A stretch of DNA of 64,000 nucleotides from Nostoc sp. JL34 (GCF_017114945.1 NZ_JABXKQ010000032.1:62001-126000), one strand, 5' to 3'. Positions 35,906-46,484 are shown, counted from the stretch's first letter. Numbers and translations: made by a program. The notes: a model not told the origin generated them from the sequence alone.

Positions 35906-36235
35906 ATGATTCAACAACAGAAATTTCAGAAGTTTAATTATACAGAGAAGCTAGTGAAGAATTATAATTTCCAGGTTGGCGAAATTATTACAGGTTCAAT
36001 AGTCCCTCCTGAGAGTTTTCTTACCGTGTCTCCAGGAATGCCCGATAAATTTTTAGGAAGCAACTCTGGATTTGAGGTTAAAGGAAAAGTTCATAAAGTT
36101 AATGATACAGGAGAGTTTGTCTCACTGTTATTAACAGAAATTAATCCTCCTTCAAATCATCCAAATGCTAACAAAATCGGTGATATAATTAGTCTACTTC
36201 ATATGGAATCTTACTCTCTTTTCCTAGTAGAATAG
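35906..36235 (+). CDS. Hypothetical protein
   Basis: 109 aa. It resembles a small beta-rich domain (YNFQVGEIITGSIVPPESFL, EVKGKVHKVNDTGEFVSLLL), possibly SH3- or OB-like. No family is recognised. Flanked by AT-rich gaps on both sides (35632-35905 and 36236-36442 show nothing else), which suggests an accessory gene. Confidence 0.55.
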   Translation: MIQQQKFQKFNYTEKLVKNYNFQVGEIITGSIVPPESFLTVSPGMPDKFLGSNSGFEVKGKVHKVNDTGEFVSLLLTEINPPSNHPNANKIGDIISLLHMESYSLFLVE

Positions 36236-36442
36236 TCCCATTTAAAAGTGAAGCAATTCTTAGTTATTAAGGTTAATGTACCAAACAATATTTTGTGTAT
36301 GCTGATAGATTTTTAGATAACCTAAATCATAACAAGGGTGGCTGATCGCACCTCCTCTAACCCTTAAAAAATCTATATTTTTCCATCAGACAGCAAGAGA
36401 CTTTTACAGTTTGTTTCCTACTGCCTGTTTTTGCTATCTATA

Positions 36443-36886
36443 TCAATTAGCTTTAACATTCAGCGCGTATTCTTTAAACCTTTCCAAGTCAGCTTGAATC
36501 GTTGATTCAACTATCCGCCCCAAAAACAAATTATCCATAATTTTGCCAAAAATGCCCGGAATAGCGTAGGAAATGGTCATTTTGACAACGCTAGTACCGT
36601 GGCGATCGTAAAAGCGAATTGCTCCCTGATTCGGCAAACCATCAACAGATTCCCATTGGATAATTTGGTTGGGAACAACTTTGAGAATTCGAGATTTCCA
36701 ATTAAATTCTAAACTGCCGGTCTTCAGTTTCCAAAGAGATATCTCTGGATTATCTGGCGGAATTTTCACTGAATCAATCCATTTCATCCACCGGGGCATT
36801 TGCTCCAAATCAGACCAGAGGCTCCATACTAAATCTATGGGAGCCTCTACTTCTACTTGCACAGTATGCTCTAACCAATCTGACAT
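36443..36886 (-). CDS. SRPBCC (START-like) family protein
   Basis: 147 aa from the ATG at 36886, preceded by GGAAGAAGAGAG; a longer frame from 36946 is less likely. VQVEVEAPIDLVWSLWSDLEQMPRW and the IQWESVDGLPNQGAIRFYDR segment mark the polyketide cyclase/SRPBCC fold that binds hydrophobic ligands. It follows zeta-carotene desaturase by 72 bp on the same strand; this pairing suggests a link to carotenoid or membrane lipid metabolism, but no enzymatic role can be stated. Confidence 0.84.
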   Translation of the reverse strand: MSDWLEHTVQVEVEAPIDLVWSLWSDLEQMPRWMKWIDSVKIPPDNPEISLWKLKTGSLEFNWKSRILKVVPNQIIQWESVDGLPNQGAIRFYDRHGTSVVKMTISYAIPGIFGKIMDNLFLGRIVESTIQADLERFKEYALNVKAN

Positions 36887-36958
36887 TCTCTCTTCTTCCT
36901 TTGCGCTCTTTGCGCCCTTCCTTTGCGGTAGCCTGCGGTAAGCCACTGCGTGTCTACG

Positions 36959-38398
36959 TTATCTCTTCAAACTCTCCAAAATCACTTTTGCCGCCCGCCG
37001 TCCAGAAATAGTTGCTCCTTCCATGCTGTCGATGTAATCTTGCTGAGTATAACTCCCTGCAAGGAAGAAATTATCTACTGGTGTTTTTTGGTTGGGACGG
37101 TACGCATCCATCCCTGGCGCTTCACGGTAGAGAGACTGAGCAAGTTTTACCACACTGTACCAAGTCATATTTAGCTCCCGCGACGAAGGAAACAGTTCAT
37201 GGACTTGCTTGAGGACATGCTGTGCGATCGCTTCATTACTTTGGGCAATAAACGGATCTCCCGGTGTCAGCACTAGCTGTAACAAAGACCCCTGTCCTGG
37301 GCGATAATAATCAGCAGGGCTAGTCAACGCCAAATCGGCAAAACAAGAAAAGTCAGCATCGGCCGTGTAAAGTAAATTATCGATTCCAGCCGCATGATTT
37401 AGCTGTTTACGTTCCTCTCCATTGTTCAGTTCCGTTACCCAACCATCGAAGCGTAACTGCACTGTAGCCACTGGCACTGCATCCAGTTTGTAAATATTGT
37501 CAAATTCTGACCACTTCCGCCACTCGTGGGGTATGATGCGTTGAATTCCTGGAACATCACAGGCAAAAACGTAAGCATCAGCTGTGATAGTTTCTACTGC
37601 ATCACCTTGGGCAACTACTATACCAGTGACATGGGTTTGTTCAGTTGACTCTGTAAACTGAATTTCCCGAACTTGTCGGCGTGTGTAAACTTTGGTGCCT
37701 CTAGCTTCCAGATATTTCAGAATGGGCTTATGTAAATATTCAGATGGAGAACCTTCCAGCATTCGCAAAACTGAAGCTTCAGTTCTAACTGCAAATAACT
37801 GGAATATTGTTAACATACAACGGGCAGACATATTTTCGCAATCAATAAATCCTAATGCGTAGGCGATAGGGTTCCATAAGCGCTTGATGCTGCCATTACT
37901 CCCACCGTGACTGCGGAACCAATCGGCAAAGCTAACTTTATCTAATTTGCGGATGGTTTTCATCGCCCCGTTAAAGTCTACCAATCCGCGAACTATAGGA
38001 CTAGTACCCAAAGCGATCGCATTTTGCAATTTATCCTGCAACGATAGTTGGGAAGTAGTGAAAAATGCCTTTAAGCCATTGAAAGGCGCACCTGTAAGAA
38101 AGCGAAAATCCAAAGCACCAGTGCGCCCCCCTTTATTAATAAAAGTGTGGGTATGTTCCTTGAGGCGTAAGTTTTCTAACACCCCCACTTTCTTCATCAA
38201 ATCAAATAGTTGGTAGTAGCACCCGAAAAATACATGCAACCCCATTTCTAGATGGTTGCCATCTCCATCAACCCAACTGCCAACTTTACCACCCACAAAC
38301 GGACGAGACTCAAAAATCTGTACTTCACAACCAGCATCAGCTAGATCTACTGCGGTTGCTAGTCCAGCCAATCCCGCACCTACGATTGCAACGCGCAT
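36959..38398 (-). CDS. crtQ: Zeta-carotene desaturase (CrtQ/Zds)
   Basis: 479 aa. N-terminal FAD-binding [26 protein letters not shown]-like acid ([12 protein letters not shown]), and C-terminal [20 protein letters not shown] with [13 protein letters not shown] mark a plant-type phytoene/zeta-carotene desaturase. Converts zeta-carotene to lycopene at the thylakoid or plasma membrane. [20 protein letters not shown] is characteristic of the Zds branch rather than phytoene desaturase. Confidence 0.95.
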   Translation of the reverse strand: MRVAIVGAGLAGLATAVDLADAGCEVQIFESRPFVGGKVGSWVDGDGNHLEMGLHVFFGCYYQLFDLMKKVGVLENLRLKEHTHTFINKGGRTGALDFRFLTGAPFNGLKAFFTTSQLSLQDKLQNAIALGTSPIVRGLVDFNGAMKTIRKLDKVSFADWFRSHGGSNGSIKRLWNPIAYALGFIDCENMSARCMLTIFQLFAVRTEASVLRMLEGSPSEYLHKPILKYLEARGTKVYTRRQVREIQFTESTEQTHVTGIVVAQGDAVETITADAYVFACDVPGIQRIIPHEWRKWSEFDNIYKLDAVPVATVQLRFDGWVTELNNGEERKQLNHAAGIDNLLYTADADFSCFADLALTSPADYYRPGQGSLLQLVLTPGDPFIAQSNEAIAQHVLKQVHELFPSSRELNMTWYSVVKLAQSLYREAPGMDAYRPNQKTPVDNFFLAGSYTQQDYIDSMEGATISGRRAAKVILESLKR

Positions 38399-38675
38399 TC
38401 CGTCGTTCCTTTTCAGTTTCTTTACAGATTGTAACTGGGTTGGTGTCGGAATTTGCTACTTAATATCAACTCCACCAGCACATTAAGGGATGGCAATGTC
38501 GATACTAAAATCTTTGTTGATCGCTTCTTTTAGTCCCGATAAATGACCAAATGCGTTTTTCTCGCGTCTGTATCAGCTAGACAAACTCTTGTCCATAGCG
38601 GCGGACTCAAAAAGTATCATATTTTTTTTGGTGGTAAAGCAGTTATCTGGATAAGTCGTCAAAGCATCTTCTTAC

Positions 38676-38834
38676 CTATTTGCTGTCGTCGGAGACAGGC
38701 AAACTTCTAATCAGTTCACGAATCACGTCGGTTGCGGGTCTACCTGTTTGTTGGCAATATTTTTCCAGTTTTTCCGCTTCCTGTGTTGCGAGATTGACTG
38801 TTATACGTTTAACGGCCCATTTTTTATTTGTCAT
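38676..38834 (-). CDS. Small ribbon-helix-helix (CopG-like) protein
   Basis: 52 aa from the ATG at 38834; a second ATG at 38840 would add two residues. The frame reads MTNKKWAVKRITVNLATQEA then a long helix (LEKYCQQTGRPATDVIRELI), the beta-strand plus two-helix layout of CopG/MetJ-type regulators; GRPATDVIRELIRSL is typical of cyanobacterial members. It may be a solitary transcription regulator or antitoxin. No toxin is adjacent. Confidence 0.65.
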   Translation of the reverse strand: MTNKKWAVKRITVNLATQEAEKLEKYCQQTGRPATDVIRELIRSLPVSDDSK

Positions 38835-40587
38835 TATCATGCTATTTGCTGTATATTTTAGATTGTCGAAAGAGTCTAAGTAAAGAGGGAACCGATAAGA
38901 TTATCAGAATTTGTCGCAGGAAACAAGTAATACCATTAATATTAAAAATGTTCGTTTTGTCAAAGGATTCATCATTTCCTAAAGAAATCAAAAAACTACA
39001 CTTTTTTGTTACTATTGTGACAGTAGAAAAAGCACATTGTTGCTTCTGAAGATAATAACCCTACTAACAGCATGAGTAAAGCCTGACAATGAAATTTGAT
39101 AAATGAATTTGAGACACCTACTATTGACTTAATCAAAATTTCCAAAGTTATTCTCCATTGAAAGGATTTGACCTTCTCGCTTAACCAAGTTCGCCAAACC
39201 CTCTTCGAGAGAATATCTGGTAAAACACCAGAAAATAAAGCTTCAGAATCATTGTCATGCTGAAATACTGGCTTACAGGCGGGTTACAGTGGTGTGTATA
39301 GAGCGTGAATAATCACTTAAAAGTAGGCAAATAAGCGATCGCTCTAGAACAAATACTTATCTGCACCCATTCCTGTAACCAAGAAGTTAAGAGCTACTTG
39401 AACGGTTATGATTTTTGGCTTACCTCGATCAAGCTAATTGCTTTTCCGTGCCAATATCGTAACCATAAAAAAGCGTATAAGACTCAGTTTGCTGGGTGTA
39501 AATAGCCAAGGATGTTGGTAAATTTTGACATCATTATCTGTAATTTCACACAGATGAATTAGCCCATAACAGATATGATGCTACTTGACTGTTGACGAGA
39601 ATATTTTAGTTTTGTTTCATGCTTCTACACTAACTTCCGGTAAAGATACGATGAAATTTTGCATATTTTTTATCCTCTCTCTAGCGATATAGTTTGCTCT
39701 CAACCCGGCGATTTTTCTGGCATTGTTCGTATTTATCTATCTAGAGGTTATATAAATCATCTTTAGCCAATTATGATGCCACAAATTACACAGTAAATAT
39801 TATTCTTAGATTTAAACTAAGAGATAAGTTACTAGCAATAAAGTATTGATTTACAACTATTTTGTATTTGGTAAGTATACCTAAAAAAATAATTGTATAT
39901 TTCAATTTTTTTCGGTGGTGTGTTCATTATAGCTATGATTTACGCACTTTAAATAATCTTTATTTAGACATTAAATCAGCTAAGATTCATCCTTTATAAA
40001 AAAATTACAAAGAAAAAGATATACACCTGAACTTTTACTTAATGATATTGATATATAACAAGACGCTAGAGGACTCAAAAGCTGGTTAAAAAAAGATTCT
40101 GATATCTAAGTGCGTCAGCTAGGTTTGATTAAAATAAACTTTGCAGATACTTTTATCATTATTTTGTAGTTATTTATACTGATAGATATTCGATTAAATG
40201 ACTGGAAAACGATGAAAATACAGGTACTTCATGAAATTGAGGTAAAGTTAACTTCTAATTCTTAGCCGCCTATAAGTATTGACATATACATGAATATGGA
40301 TTAAAAAGTGCCGCAACATGAGAGATCCGACGATAAAGAAGCATGAAGAGTACTGAGCGTAGCCGGAGACGATCCACCTCCGGTTAAAAGACCACCTACA
40401 AAAGATGGGGCATATACAAATGCGAAAATCCTGAGTCCTTTTACTTCAATTGAACACTCAGTTATTAAAAAGAAGAGGGGTAAGTGCCTTGCGAGATGCA
40501 GTCTCAGTCAATTTGCAAATCAAATACACATTGACTTAATTTCTCATACTGATAATTTGAGATTGAGGATTGCAGCAATTCGTGTAA
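38835..40587. other. 1.75-kb AT-rich gene-poor region
   Basis: No coding frame over about 60 codons is convincing on either strand. It contains a HIP1 octamer (39333-39340), small hairpins (TCTGGT/ACCAGA at 39216-39232; CCGGAG/CTCCGG at 40363-40383), and no recognisable RNA family. It could hold a decayed accessory gene, an unrecognised RNA or a recombination scar. Confidence 0.4.
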
Positions 40588-42207
40588 CTATTCAAATTTG
40601 AGTTGGGGCATCAGTTGGAGAGTGCCAATACCTAAATCTTTTGGTGAAAGCGATCGCGCTTCAAACAAAGCCATCATATCTCGTAACTGAGGATTGCCAC
40701 GGGAAGCTCCCGTTAGTCCTTTAGCAATGATTAAGCCACAGTAGCCCTTAGTATTTTTACACCGCTGATTCCATTTTTTCCGGGCTTCTACATGAATAGG
40801 ATCTTCATCTAAAAATTCACCGAATAGGAACAATTCGCCATTTTGAGTTTGCAATAAACCCAGGTCGTAGCGATCGCCATCAAAGGAGTCGGCACCTGGA
40901 TTAAAGCAAATGGCTCTCAGTCCACCGACTGTTTCAATTCTTTCAATTACAGTCTTAGCCTTGGGCCGGGAAGTTTGAATTAAAATCACCGGTAAACCGT
41001 CACCTACTTGTTTGATTTCACCAGCCGGATGGTAGCTGACCCCCTTCCGCAGGTACTCCAACATTTCCCAGGACACCACACCTAAGCTGAGGAAAGAATC
41101 TTCTGGTATCAAGTCATCTTGCAATGATTGGAAATCAAGATTCCCAATCTCCCGCTCATCGACACCAAAGCCTGCCATTTCCTCTAATTCTGCTGCTAAC
41201 TGCGGCATGGTAGAGACTGTCACAGCTATAGATTTAGTTGATTCTTCCGACTGCGGCAGAGAAATGCGATAGCGACGGCTGAGGGTAGGGAAGATGTCCT
41301 CATGAAGCTGACGACGGTGATCGCGAATAAAGCGGCTCAGGCTTTCGATCGCAACCAAGATTACCAGTGCTTCTTCGTCATACAAAACAGACCGTAGTCC
41401 TTCTAGGGGGTGGATATTACCGAAAGTAGGGTCAATTTCTGATAATGGCAGGTCTGCCAAATCATCTTCTTCATCAGTTTCATCAGCACTCTCAAAAGTG
41501 AGAAACAAGCAATCTTGCTTGAGGAACGCTTCTTCTAGATGTTCCGTTGATTCCTCATCTCTTAAAACTGCGGCGCGAAACTGTTTTAAAGACTCTTCTG
41601 AGCGATAAAACAAAATCCCATACTCCATTCCCAGCATTCCCATCACTGAGGCGTAGAGTGTGCCAACATCCCACTTATTAATCTCGATGGACAAAATTTG
41701 CTGTTCTTCTAAAAATTCCCAAGGTGCTGCTTGCCAAATTGCAAATGCTTTCTCTCGCAAGATTTGTGCATACTGTGGGGGTAAGTCGGGGGTTTGACTA
41801 TCGAGGATGTCGGCAAATCCACGAAAGAGTTCGTCAATTAAAGGCAGTTCTGGTGCGTAATCAATGGCGATATCCAAATCTTGTAGCACTCCCCGCAGGT
41901 AGAATTGGATCTCCCGATCTTTGACTAAAATTCTTTGGGGCCTAGCAGGTCTTGCCGGACTCTGGGGATGCTCCATTGCTTGCATTAAGGTGCGAACTAT
42001 TGCTTCTGGGCCAATATCTGAAGCTACCACGTCCATTCCTCGAACAACACCTTGGGAGTAATCTACCCAAAGAATGCATTCTCCCTTTGCCTCTGAGTCT
42101 GAGTGCTGGCTTGGTGATGACAACGGACGGCGATCGCCCTCCCATACAGAAGGAATTTGAGTTAATTTTTTCAACCGACGACTGGTAGAGCGATTAAAAC
42201 TTGTCAT
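40588..42207 (-). CDS. Conserved cyanobacterial protein (DUF6930-like), function unknown
   Basis: 539 aa. There are no membrane segments, P-loop or signal. Residues 40-150 (ECILWVDYSQGVVRGMDVVA, PARPQRILVKDREIQFYLRG) and the C-terminal 120 residues (YDLGLLQTQNGELFLFGEFL, KGYCGLIIAKGLTGASRGNP) look like folded modules; the linker 220-270 is very acidic. I recall such long soluble proteins in many cyanobacteria, labelled DUF6930 or hypothetical; that family name is not certain. Confidence 0.68.
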   Translation of the reverse strand: MTSFNRSTSRRLKKLTQIPSVWEGDRRPLSSPSQHSDSEAKGECILWVDYSQGVVRGMDVVASDIGPEAIVRTLMQAMEHPQSPARPARPQRILVKDREIQFYLRGVLQDLDIAIDYAPELPLIDELFRGFADILDSQTPDLPPQYAQILREKAFAIWQAAPWEFLEEQQILSIEINKWDVGTLYASVMGMLGMEYGILFYRSEESLKQFRAAVLRDEESTEHLEEAFLKQDCLFLTFESADETDEEDDLADLPLSEIDPTFGNIHPLEGLRSVLYDEEALVILVAIESLSRFIRDHRRQLHEDIFPTLSRRYRISLPQSEESTKSIAVTVSTMPQLAAELEEMAGFGVDEREIGNLDFQSLQDDLIPEDSFLSLGVVSWEMLEYLRKGVSYHPAGEIKQVGDGLPVILIQTSRPKAKTVIERIETVGGLRAICFNPGADSFDGDRYDLGLLQTQNGELFLFGEFLDEDPIHVEARKKWNQRCKNTKGYCGLIIAKGLTGASRGNPQLRDMMALFEARSLSPKDLGIGTLQLMPQLKFE

Positions 42208-42881
42208 AGAGTAAGTTAATCAAAAGAAGCAATTTGGAAGTAAACTTTCGGGGATAGCTAGCCTCGGATTAAATTTTTCTGGCTGCACCTGAAGGGTGGT
42301 TACTTCTCAGGCTGCCGCAAGGCTTAAACTTCAAAAATACTGAATGTTTCAGGAGGCAGCAGGCAAAATACAGGAGGCAGAAATAACCCATATTTAAAAG
42401 CGTGAGACTTAGACTGCGAACGGCGATGCCAAATTATCCACTTGGGATGCATCCCAGACGCTCTCTACAAGACGCTGCGCGTCACTTGCTTTCCTGTAGG
42501 AGAAGGGGAGACACTAATGGAGAAGACCGCATCGGCTACGAATGTATGTCCCACTATGTGTCTCAATACAATTTATCTTTTTAAACAGGATCTTATACCG
42601 AGAACTAAAGTTTTCATTCATAATTATTTCCTCCTGCCTTCTGCCTTCTCCCAAAGGGAGACACTAAAAGCGATCTGCCTCCTGTCTTCTCGGATAAACA
42701 CACTGAGTCTCTCAATTCTAGAATAAAAATCTTTGGCTGCTTTTGAGCGAGTGTTTACAATTTGGCATCTAGCGACATCTAAGCCGCTAGAATGAATACA
42801 AAAACACCAAGGGCAACCCACAGGCATTAACAAGCCGATACAGGGTAACGCCTAGACTTAATTAAGGAGTTTAAAAAGCAG
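42208..42881. repeat. Intergenic repeat mosaic
   Basis: No gene seen. Contains dispersed-repeat fragments (GATGCATCCCAGACGCTCTC and CTGCGCGTCACTTGC near 42445-42490; AGGAGAAGGGGAGACACTAA at about 42500; CCCAAAGGGAGACACTAAA near 42650). The iron-sulfur gene promoter should be in the last 100 bp. Confidence 0.4.
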
Positions 42882-43238
42882 ATGACACAAGCAATTCAGG
42901 CTCAACAACGCGGAATTCTGTTGAGCGAAGCCGCATTGCACCAGGTAAAATCCCTCCGGGACAAGCAAGGCACAGACTTCTGCTTACGAGTAGGAGTCCG
43001 TCAGGGTGGCTGTTCTGGGATGTCTTACATGATGGACTTTGAAGACACTAGCAAGATCACCCCTCAGGATGAAGTTTTTGACTATGATGGCTTCAAAATT
43101 GTCAGCGATCGCAAGAGTCTTTTATATCTCTACGGCTTAATGCTCGATTATAGCGATGCCATGATTGGCGGTGGCTTTCAATTCACTAACCCCAATGCCA
43201 ACCAAACTTGCGGTTGCGGCAAGTCATTTGGGGTGTAA
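42882..43238 (+). CDS. Iron-sulfur cluster assembly protein, IscA/SufA-like (HesB family)
   Basis: 118 aa. Conserved Cys44 (GGCSGMSY), Cys110 and Cys112 (CGCGKSFGV) are the A-type carrier ligands. Acts as an Fe-S or iron carrier from the scaffold to apoproteins. It could receive clusters from the Suf system in this window. An AAGGAG site precedes the ATG. Confidence 0.93.
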   Translation: MTQAIQAQQRGILLSEAALHQVKSLRDKQGTDFCLRVGVRQGGCSGMSYMMDFEDTSKITPQDEVFDYDGFKIVSDRKSLLYLYGLMLDYSDAMIGGGFQFTNPNANQTCGCGKSFGV

Positions 43239-43240
43239 TA

Positions 43241-43369
43241 TTGTCAGTTGTCATTTGTTCCTCGTCATTTGTCGTTTATCATTTGCATCTGCCTAATGAC
43301 TAATGACCAATGACTAATGACCAATGACTAATGACCAATGACTAATGACCAATGACCAATGACTAATAC
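43241..43369. repeat. TGACTAA/TGACCAA heptamer tract abutting a start codon
   Basis: About nine tandem TGACTAA and TGACCAA heptamers run from 43302 to the ATG at 43359, with complementary GTCATTTG-type copies at 43244-43280. The start codon ATGACTAA is itself a heptamer copy. Confidence 0.85.
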
Positions 43370-43781
43370 AGTTGAATCCCTGTTTGATACAGGTTTAGAA
43401 CGCTATAAAGCTGGAGAATCAGTAGAATCTTTAATCCCTGTGTTTAAAGAAGTGTGCGATCGCGCTCCTAAAACTAGTGCTGCTTGGGTTTGTTTGGCGT
43501 GGTTGTATCTACTCGATAACAAACCCAACTTGGCTTACAAAGCTGCACAGAAGGCAGTCAAGTTAAATCCACAAGATCCCCAAGCTAGAATCAATCTCGC
43601 CTTAGCAATGCTAGAAACAAAGCAAAAAGGTTTGCGGGAACATGTTGACATAGCACAGCAGTTAATTTTTGTCAATGAAGAATGGAGTGATGAAATAAAA
43701 AATAGTATTGAAGACGGTTTAAGTAGAAAACCAGATTGGCAGAGTTTGACAAAAGTCAAAAATTGGCTGTTTGAAAAGTAG
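43359..43781 (+). CDS. Small TPR protein
   Basis: 140 aa. Tandem TPR helices at about 41-105: TSAAWVCLAWLYLLDNKPNL, AYKAAQKAVKLNPQDPQARI, NLALAMLETKQKG. A protein-binding adaptor; partner unknown. The first codons are written in heptamer repeat. Confidence 0.8.
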   Translation: MTNTVESLFDTGLERYKAGESVESLIPVFKEVCDRAPKTSAAWVCLAWLYLLDNKPNLAYKAAQKAVKLNPQDPQARINLALAMLETKQKGLREHVDIAQQLIFVNEEWSDEIKNSIEDGLSRKPDWQSLTKVKNWLFEK

Positions 43782-43784
43782 AGG

Positions 43785-43946
43785 ATGGAGGATGGAGACT
43801 GGGGACTAGGGACTGGGGACTAGGAGGACAAGAGGGACAAGGGGGTATTTATTGAAGCAAGTCTCTACGTTGTCTCTTGTCTCTTCCCAGTACCCAATCC
43901 CCAGTACCCAATCCCCAATCCCCAGTACCCAATCCCCAGTACCCAA
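43785..43946. repeat. GGGACTG / CCCAGTACCCAATCC repeat tracts
   Basis: GGAGACTGGGGACTAGGGACT near 43793-43823 faces CCCAGTACCCAATCCCCAGT repeats at 43888-43946. The inverted pair sits between two small genes and ends 3 bp before the next ATG. Confidence 0.8.
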
Positions 43947-43948
43947 TC

Positions 43949-44194
43949 ATGAAAGAGAAATTGTTAAATTGGCTAAACATGGTTTTAGTCGCAGATGTTT
44001 TTTTGGTTTTGTTTGGCTTTGGCTGGTTAGCGATCGCTGCGATCGGTGATGCTGCGGGAATAAATCTGGGTTTGGATTTGTGGCATCAATTGTGGCAACC
44101 TTTGTTTAACCCAGCAATTGGCATCCTTATGGGCGGTGCTATTCTCAGCGGTATTATCAGTTGGGTTTCGAGAAAATTTCTCTCTAGTCAATAG
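43949..44194 (+). CDS. Small two-helix membrane protein
   Basis: 81 aa from the ATG at 43949 (MKEKLLNWLNMVLVADVFLV); a longer frame from 43877 is repeat-encoded and rejected. Hydrophobic segments at about 11-32 and 54-72. No known domain. Probably a plasma or thylakoid membrane protein. Confidence 0.6.
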   Translation: MKEKLLNWLNMVLVADVFLVLFGFGWLAIAAIGDAAGINLGLDLWHQLWQPLFNPAIGILMGGAILSGIISWVSRKFLSSQ

Positions 44195-44199
44195 TCAAA

Positions 44200-44282
44200 G
44201 AATTGGGCATGGGGAATGGGGCATGGGGAATAGAGAACAGGGAAAAGTTTTTAAATGCCCAATGCCCAATGCCCAATGCCCA
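44200..44282. repeat. GGGCATG / GCCCAAT heptamer tracts
   Basis: GGGCATGGGGAATGGGGCATG at 44206-44228 and CCCAATGCCCAATGCCCAATG at 44257-44280 form an inverted pair between two convergent genes. Confidence 0.8.
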
Positions 44283-45203
44283 TTAATTAAGAATTTGTGT
44301 TAATGCTGGTTGCAAATTAGGATATTTGTACTCAAAGCCTGTTTCTAGGGTGCGTTTTGGGATGACTTGCTGACCTTCTAAAACTACTATAGCGCCGTCT
44401 CCTAAAAGGGCTTCGATCGCAAAAGCAGGAACAGGCAACCAAGAAGGGCGATTCATCACTTGTCCCAAAGTTTGGCTTAAATCTGCCATCCGAACTGGGT
44501 TAGGGGCAGTGGCATTATATACACCTTCTATTTCTGGTTTAGTTAAAGCTTGCAAAATCAGGTTAACTAAGTCGTCTACGTGAATCCATGAGAACCACTG
44601 CCGACCACTGCCAATAGGCCCGCCAGCAAAGAGTTTGAAAGGCGGAATCATTTTACCTAAAGCACCACCATTACCTAAAACAATCCCAAAACGCAGAATT
44701 ACTAACCGGACACCAGCATCTTTTACCTTTCTCGCCTCTGCTTCCCAGGCTTGGCAGACTTGGGCGAGAAAATCGTTACCAGATAGACTTGTTTCATCAT
44801 AGGTTGCCGTTTCACTGGTGCCGTAGTAGCCAATAGCCGAAGCGTTAATTAACACTGTTGGTTTAGGGTTAGCGTTGGCTATTGCTTCAACTATTTTTTG
44901 TGTACCTAACTTTCGGCTATTGAGGATTTCTTGTTTGCGTTCTGGTGTCCAGCGTCCTTCACCAATGGGTTCTCCTGCCAAATTAACTACGCCATCACAA
45001 TTAGCGATGACACTTTGCCAAGAACCAGATACGTTTGGTGTATAGGCAACAATCTCTACATTGGCGAAAGCCTCAGATGGAAAAACCTTTTGAGCAAAGG
45101 CAGTGTTCCGAGTTAATACTACTATTTTATGACCTTTTCCCTGGAGTCGTTGTACCAAAAGACTACCGACAAATCCTGTTGCTCCAGTAATTGCGAATTT
45201 CAT
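44283..45203 (-). CDS. TIGR01777-type SDR epimerase
   Basis: 306 aa. NAD(P)-binding ITGATGFVGSLLVQRL at the N-terminus and the family motif with GRWTPERK, AIGYYG (catalytic Tyr) and FSWIHVDDLV. The C-terminal DUF1731-type part is VYNATAPNPVRMADLSQTLG. This family of sugar-nucleotide-epimerase-like proteins is common; substrate unknown. Confidence 0.88.
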   Translation of the reverse strand: MKFAITGATGFVGSLLVQRLQGKGHKIVVLTRNTAFAQKVFPSEAFANVEIVAYTPNVSGSWQSVIANCDGVVNLAGEPIGEGRWTPERKQEILNSRKLGTQKIVEAIANANPKPTVLINASAIGYYGTSETATYDETSLSGNDFLAQVCQAWEAEARKVKDAGVRLVILRFGIVLGNGGALGKMIPPFKLFAGGPIGSGRQWFSWIHVDDLVNLILQALTKPEIEGVYNATAPNPVRMADLSQTLGQVMNRPSWLPVPAFAIEALLGDGAIVVLEGQQVIPKRTLETGFEYKYPNLQPALTQILN

Positions 45204-45566
45204 TTTCTACCTCAGCCAAACCTTTATTGTAAAGTTTTTGATCAAACTTTCAGCTTACCAAAGAAGGCAAGAGGCAGGAGGCAGAAGACAAACCCCATAA
45301 ATAAATTCGTATTTTTATAACAAGGAAACCTTTTGTTTGGCGCTTTACGTCTTGAAAAATCCTTCTACCCAATTCAATAAATAAATTTAGGCAGCTGGCT
45401 CATAACCCTGTGACAGAGGGCAAAATATCTTTTATGACTCCTGTCTCTTCGTTGACTGGATATCTCGGTAGTCCCTAATCTCAAAAATTTTGCTTTTTTA
45501 ATGACTTTCTGTTTAGATGCTTCGGTATTATAGGATGGACAGAGTGTTGCAAGGCGTGGGGCTATT
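45204..45566. other. Gene-free gap
   Basis: No gene. Includes an AGGCAGGAGGCAGAAG-type purine heptamer tract near 45265-45290 and HIP1-free AT-rich DNA. Confidence 0.3.
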
Positions 45567-45914
45567 ATGGCTCGCTATACCTGTTTATTTATTGTTTCTG
45601 TCAAGAGTGACCATCTGTTGCCGTTACTTGTAGAACTTCTACAGGACTGTCAGTTGGATATTCAATACCACACGGGCGATTACATTATCGCTCGTCAGGT
45701 TCCTGGCAATGTTCCTTTTCCTAAATTGATAACAGTAGAAGTACTGATTGATAAATCAAAGTCTACCGAAACAGAAACCCGGATGAGTATTGTGATTAAA
45801 AATGAAGAACTACCACTCCAACTAGATAATTACTGCCGACAAATGTTTGAGTTTATCAAGCAGGCTATTGAAAGTAGCCGCCATTGGCATTTGATTGAAA
45901 GTCTTGCAGGATAG
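45567..45914 (+). CDS. Conserved hypothetical protein
   Basis: 115 aa, ferredoxin-like alternation of strands and helices (YTCLFIVSVKSDHLLPLLVE, DCQLDIQYHTGDYIIARQVP, RMSIVIKNEELPLQLDNYCR). No signal peptide or known motif. Likely a cyanobacterial family; function unknown. A shared terminator follows. Confidence 0.65.
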   Translation: MARYTCLFIVSVKSDHLLPLLVELLQDCQLDIQYHTGDYIIARQVPGNVPFPKLITVEVLIDKSKSTETETRMSIVIKNEELPLQLDNYCRQMFEFIKQAIESSRHWHLIESLAG

Positions 45915-45928
45915 CTTTGCTGATTGTG

Positions 45929-45965
45929 TTGACACTCGCACAGCTTCAAGCAGTGAGAGTGTCAA
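45929..45965. terminator. Stem-loop between convergent genes
   Basis: TTGACACTC (45929-45937) and GAGTGTCAA (45957-45965) are perfect arms around a 19-base loop. Confidence 0.55.
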
Positions 45966-45986
45966 ACTGTGATTGGTAGTTATAAT

Positions 45987-46484
45987 TCAGTCTCCTATAT
46001 CCTCTAAATCCTCGGCCATACCGGGGTTTATTAGTGTAATGTCATACTCGCTCGAATCTGTTTGTCCCAAACGCTGAGTGTTTCTTAAAAGGTAATAAAT
46101 GGCACGGACTTGAGGCCCAAAAACGATCTCATCTTCATTTCTGAGATCGTGGGCTGGTATCTTGCGTCCATTAATCATCAAACCGTTGGAACTAGGCTTG
46201 CCTTTGGCATCGCCATCTACAATCCGGTAATAGTAGCTATGACTATTATGCTCTCGTGGCAATCTCACTAATGTGGCATGGCGGCGGGAGACAAATTGCG
46301 ACATCAAACGGATATTACATTCGCGATCTCTACCGATAGAGTAGACGGGGTGCTCCAGAGAAAATTCTTTGCGACCTTGATCGTCTTCAATAATCAGTAG
46401 ATGGTTTTCATTAGTTTCTGCTGCCATTGACAAATCGGTGGAACTGTGATTGATCAAGATTTGTTTAGTATGGTATCCTGCCAT
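45987..46484 (-). CDS. FHA-domain protein
   Basis: 165 aa. The forkhead-associated domain runs from about 28 to 130: VYSIGRDRECNIRL, then VSRRHATLVRL and GLMINGRKI, with the phospho-threonine-binding Arg, Ser and Asn in place. Binds phosphorylated partners, usually Ser/Thr-kinase targets. No kinase is adjacent. Confidence 0.9.
   Translation of the reverse strand: MAGYHTKQILINHSSTDLSMAAETNENHLLIIEDDQGRKEFSLEHPVYSIGRDRECNIRLMSQFVSRRHATLVRLPREHNSHSYYYRIVDGDAKGKPSSNGLMINGRKIPAHDLRNEDEIVFGPQVRAIYYLLRNTQRLGQTDSSEYDITLINPGMAEDLEDIGD

Noticed and set aside
42402..42726. Two plus-strand frames in the repeat mosaic
   Set aside because: They are composed of dispersed repeats and show no domain.
43877..43948. 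Extended start for the small membrane protein
   Set aside because: The added 24 residues are translated heptamer repeat (STQSPVPN).
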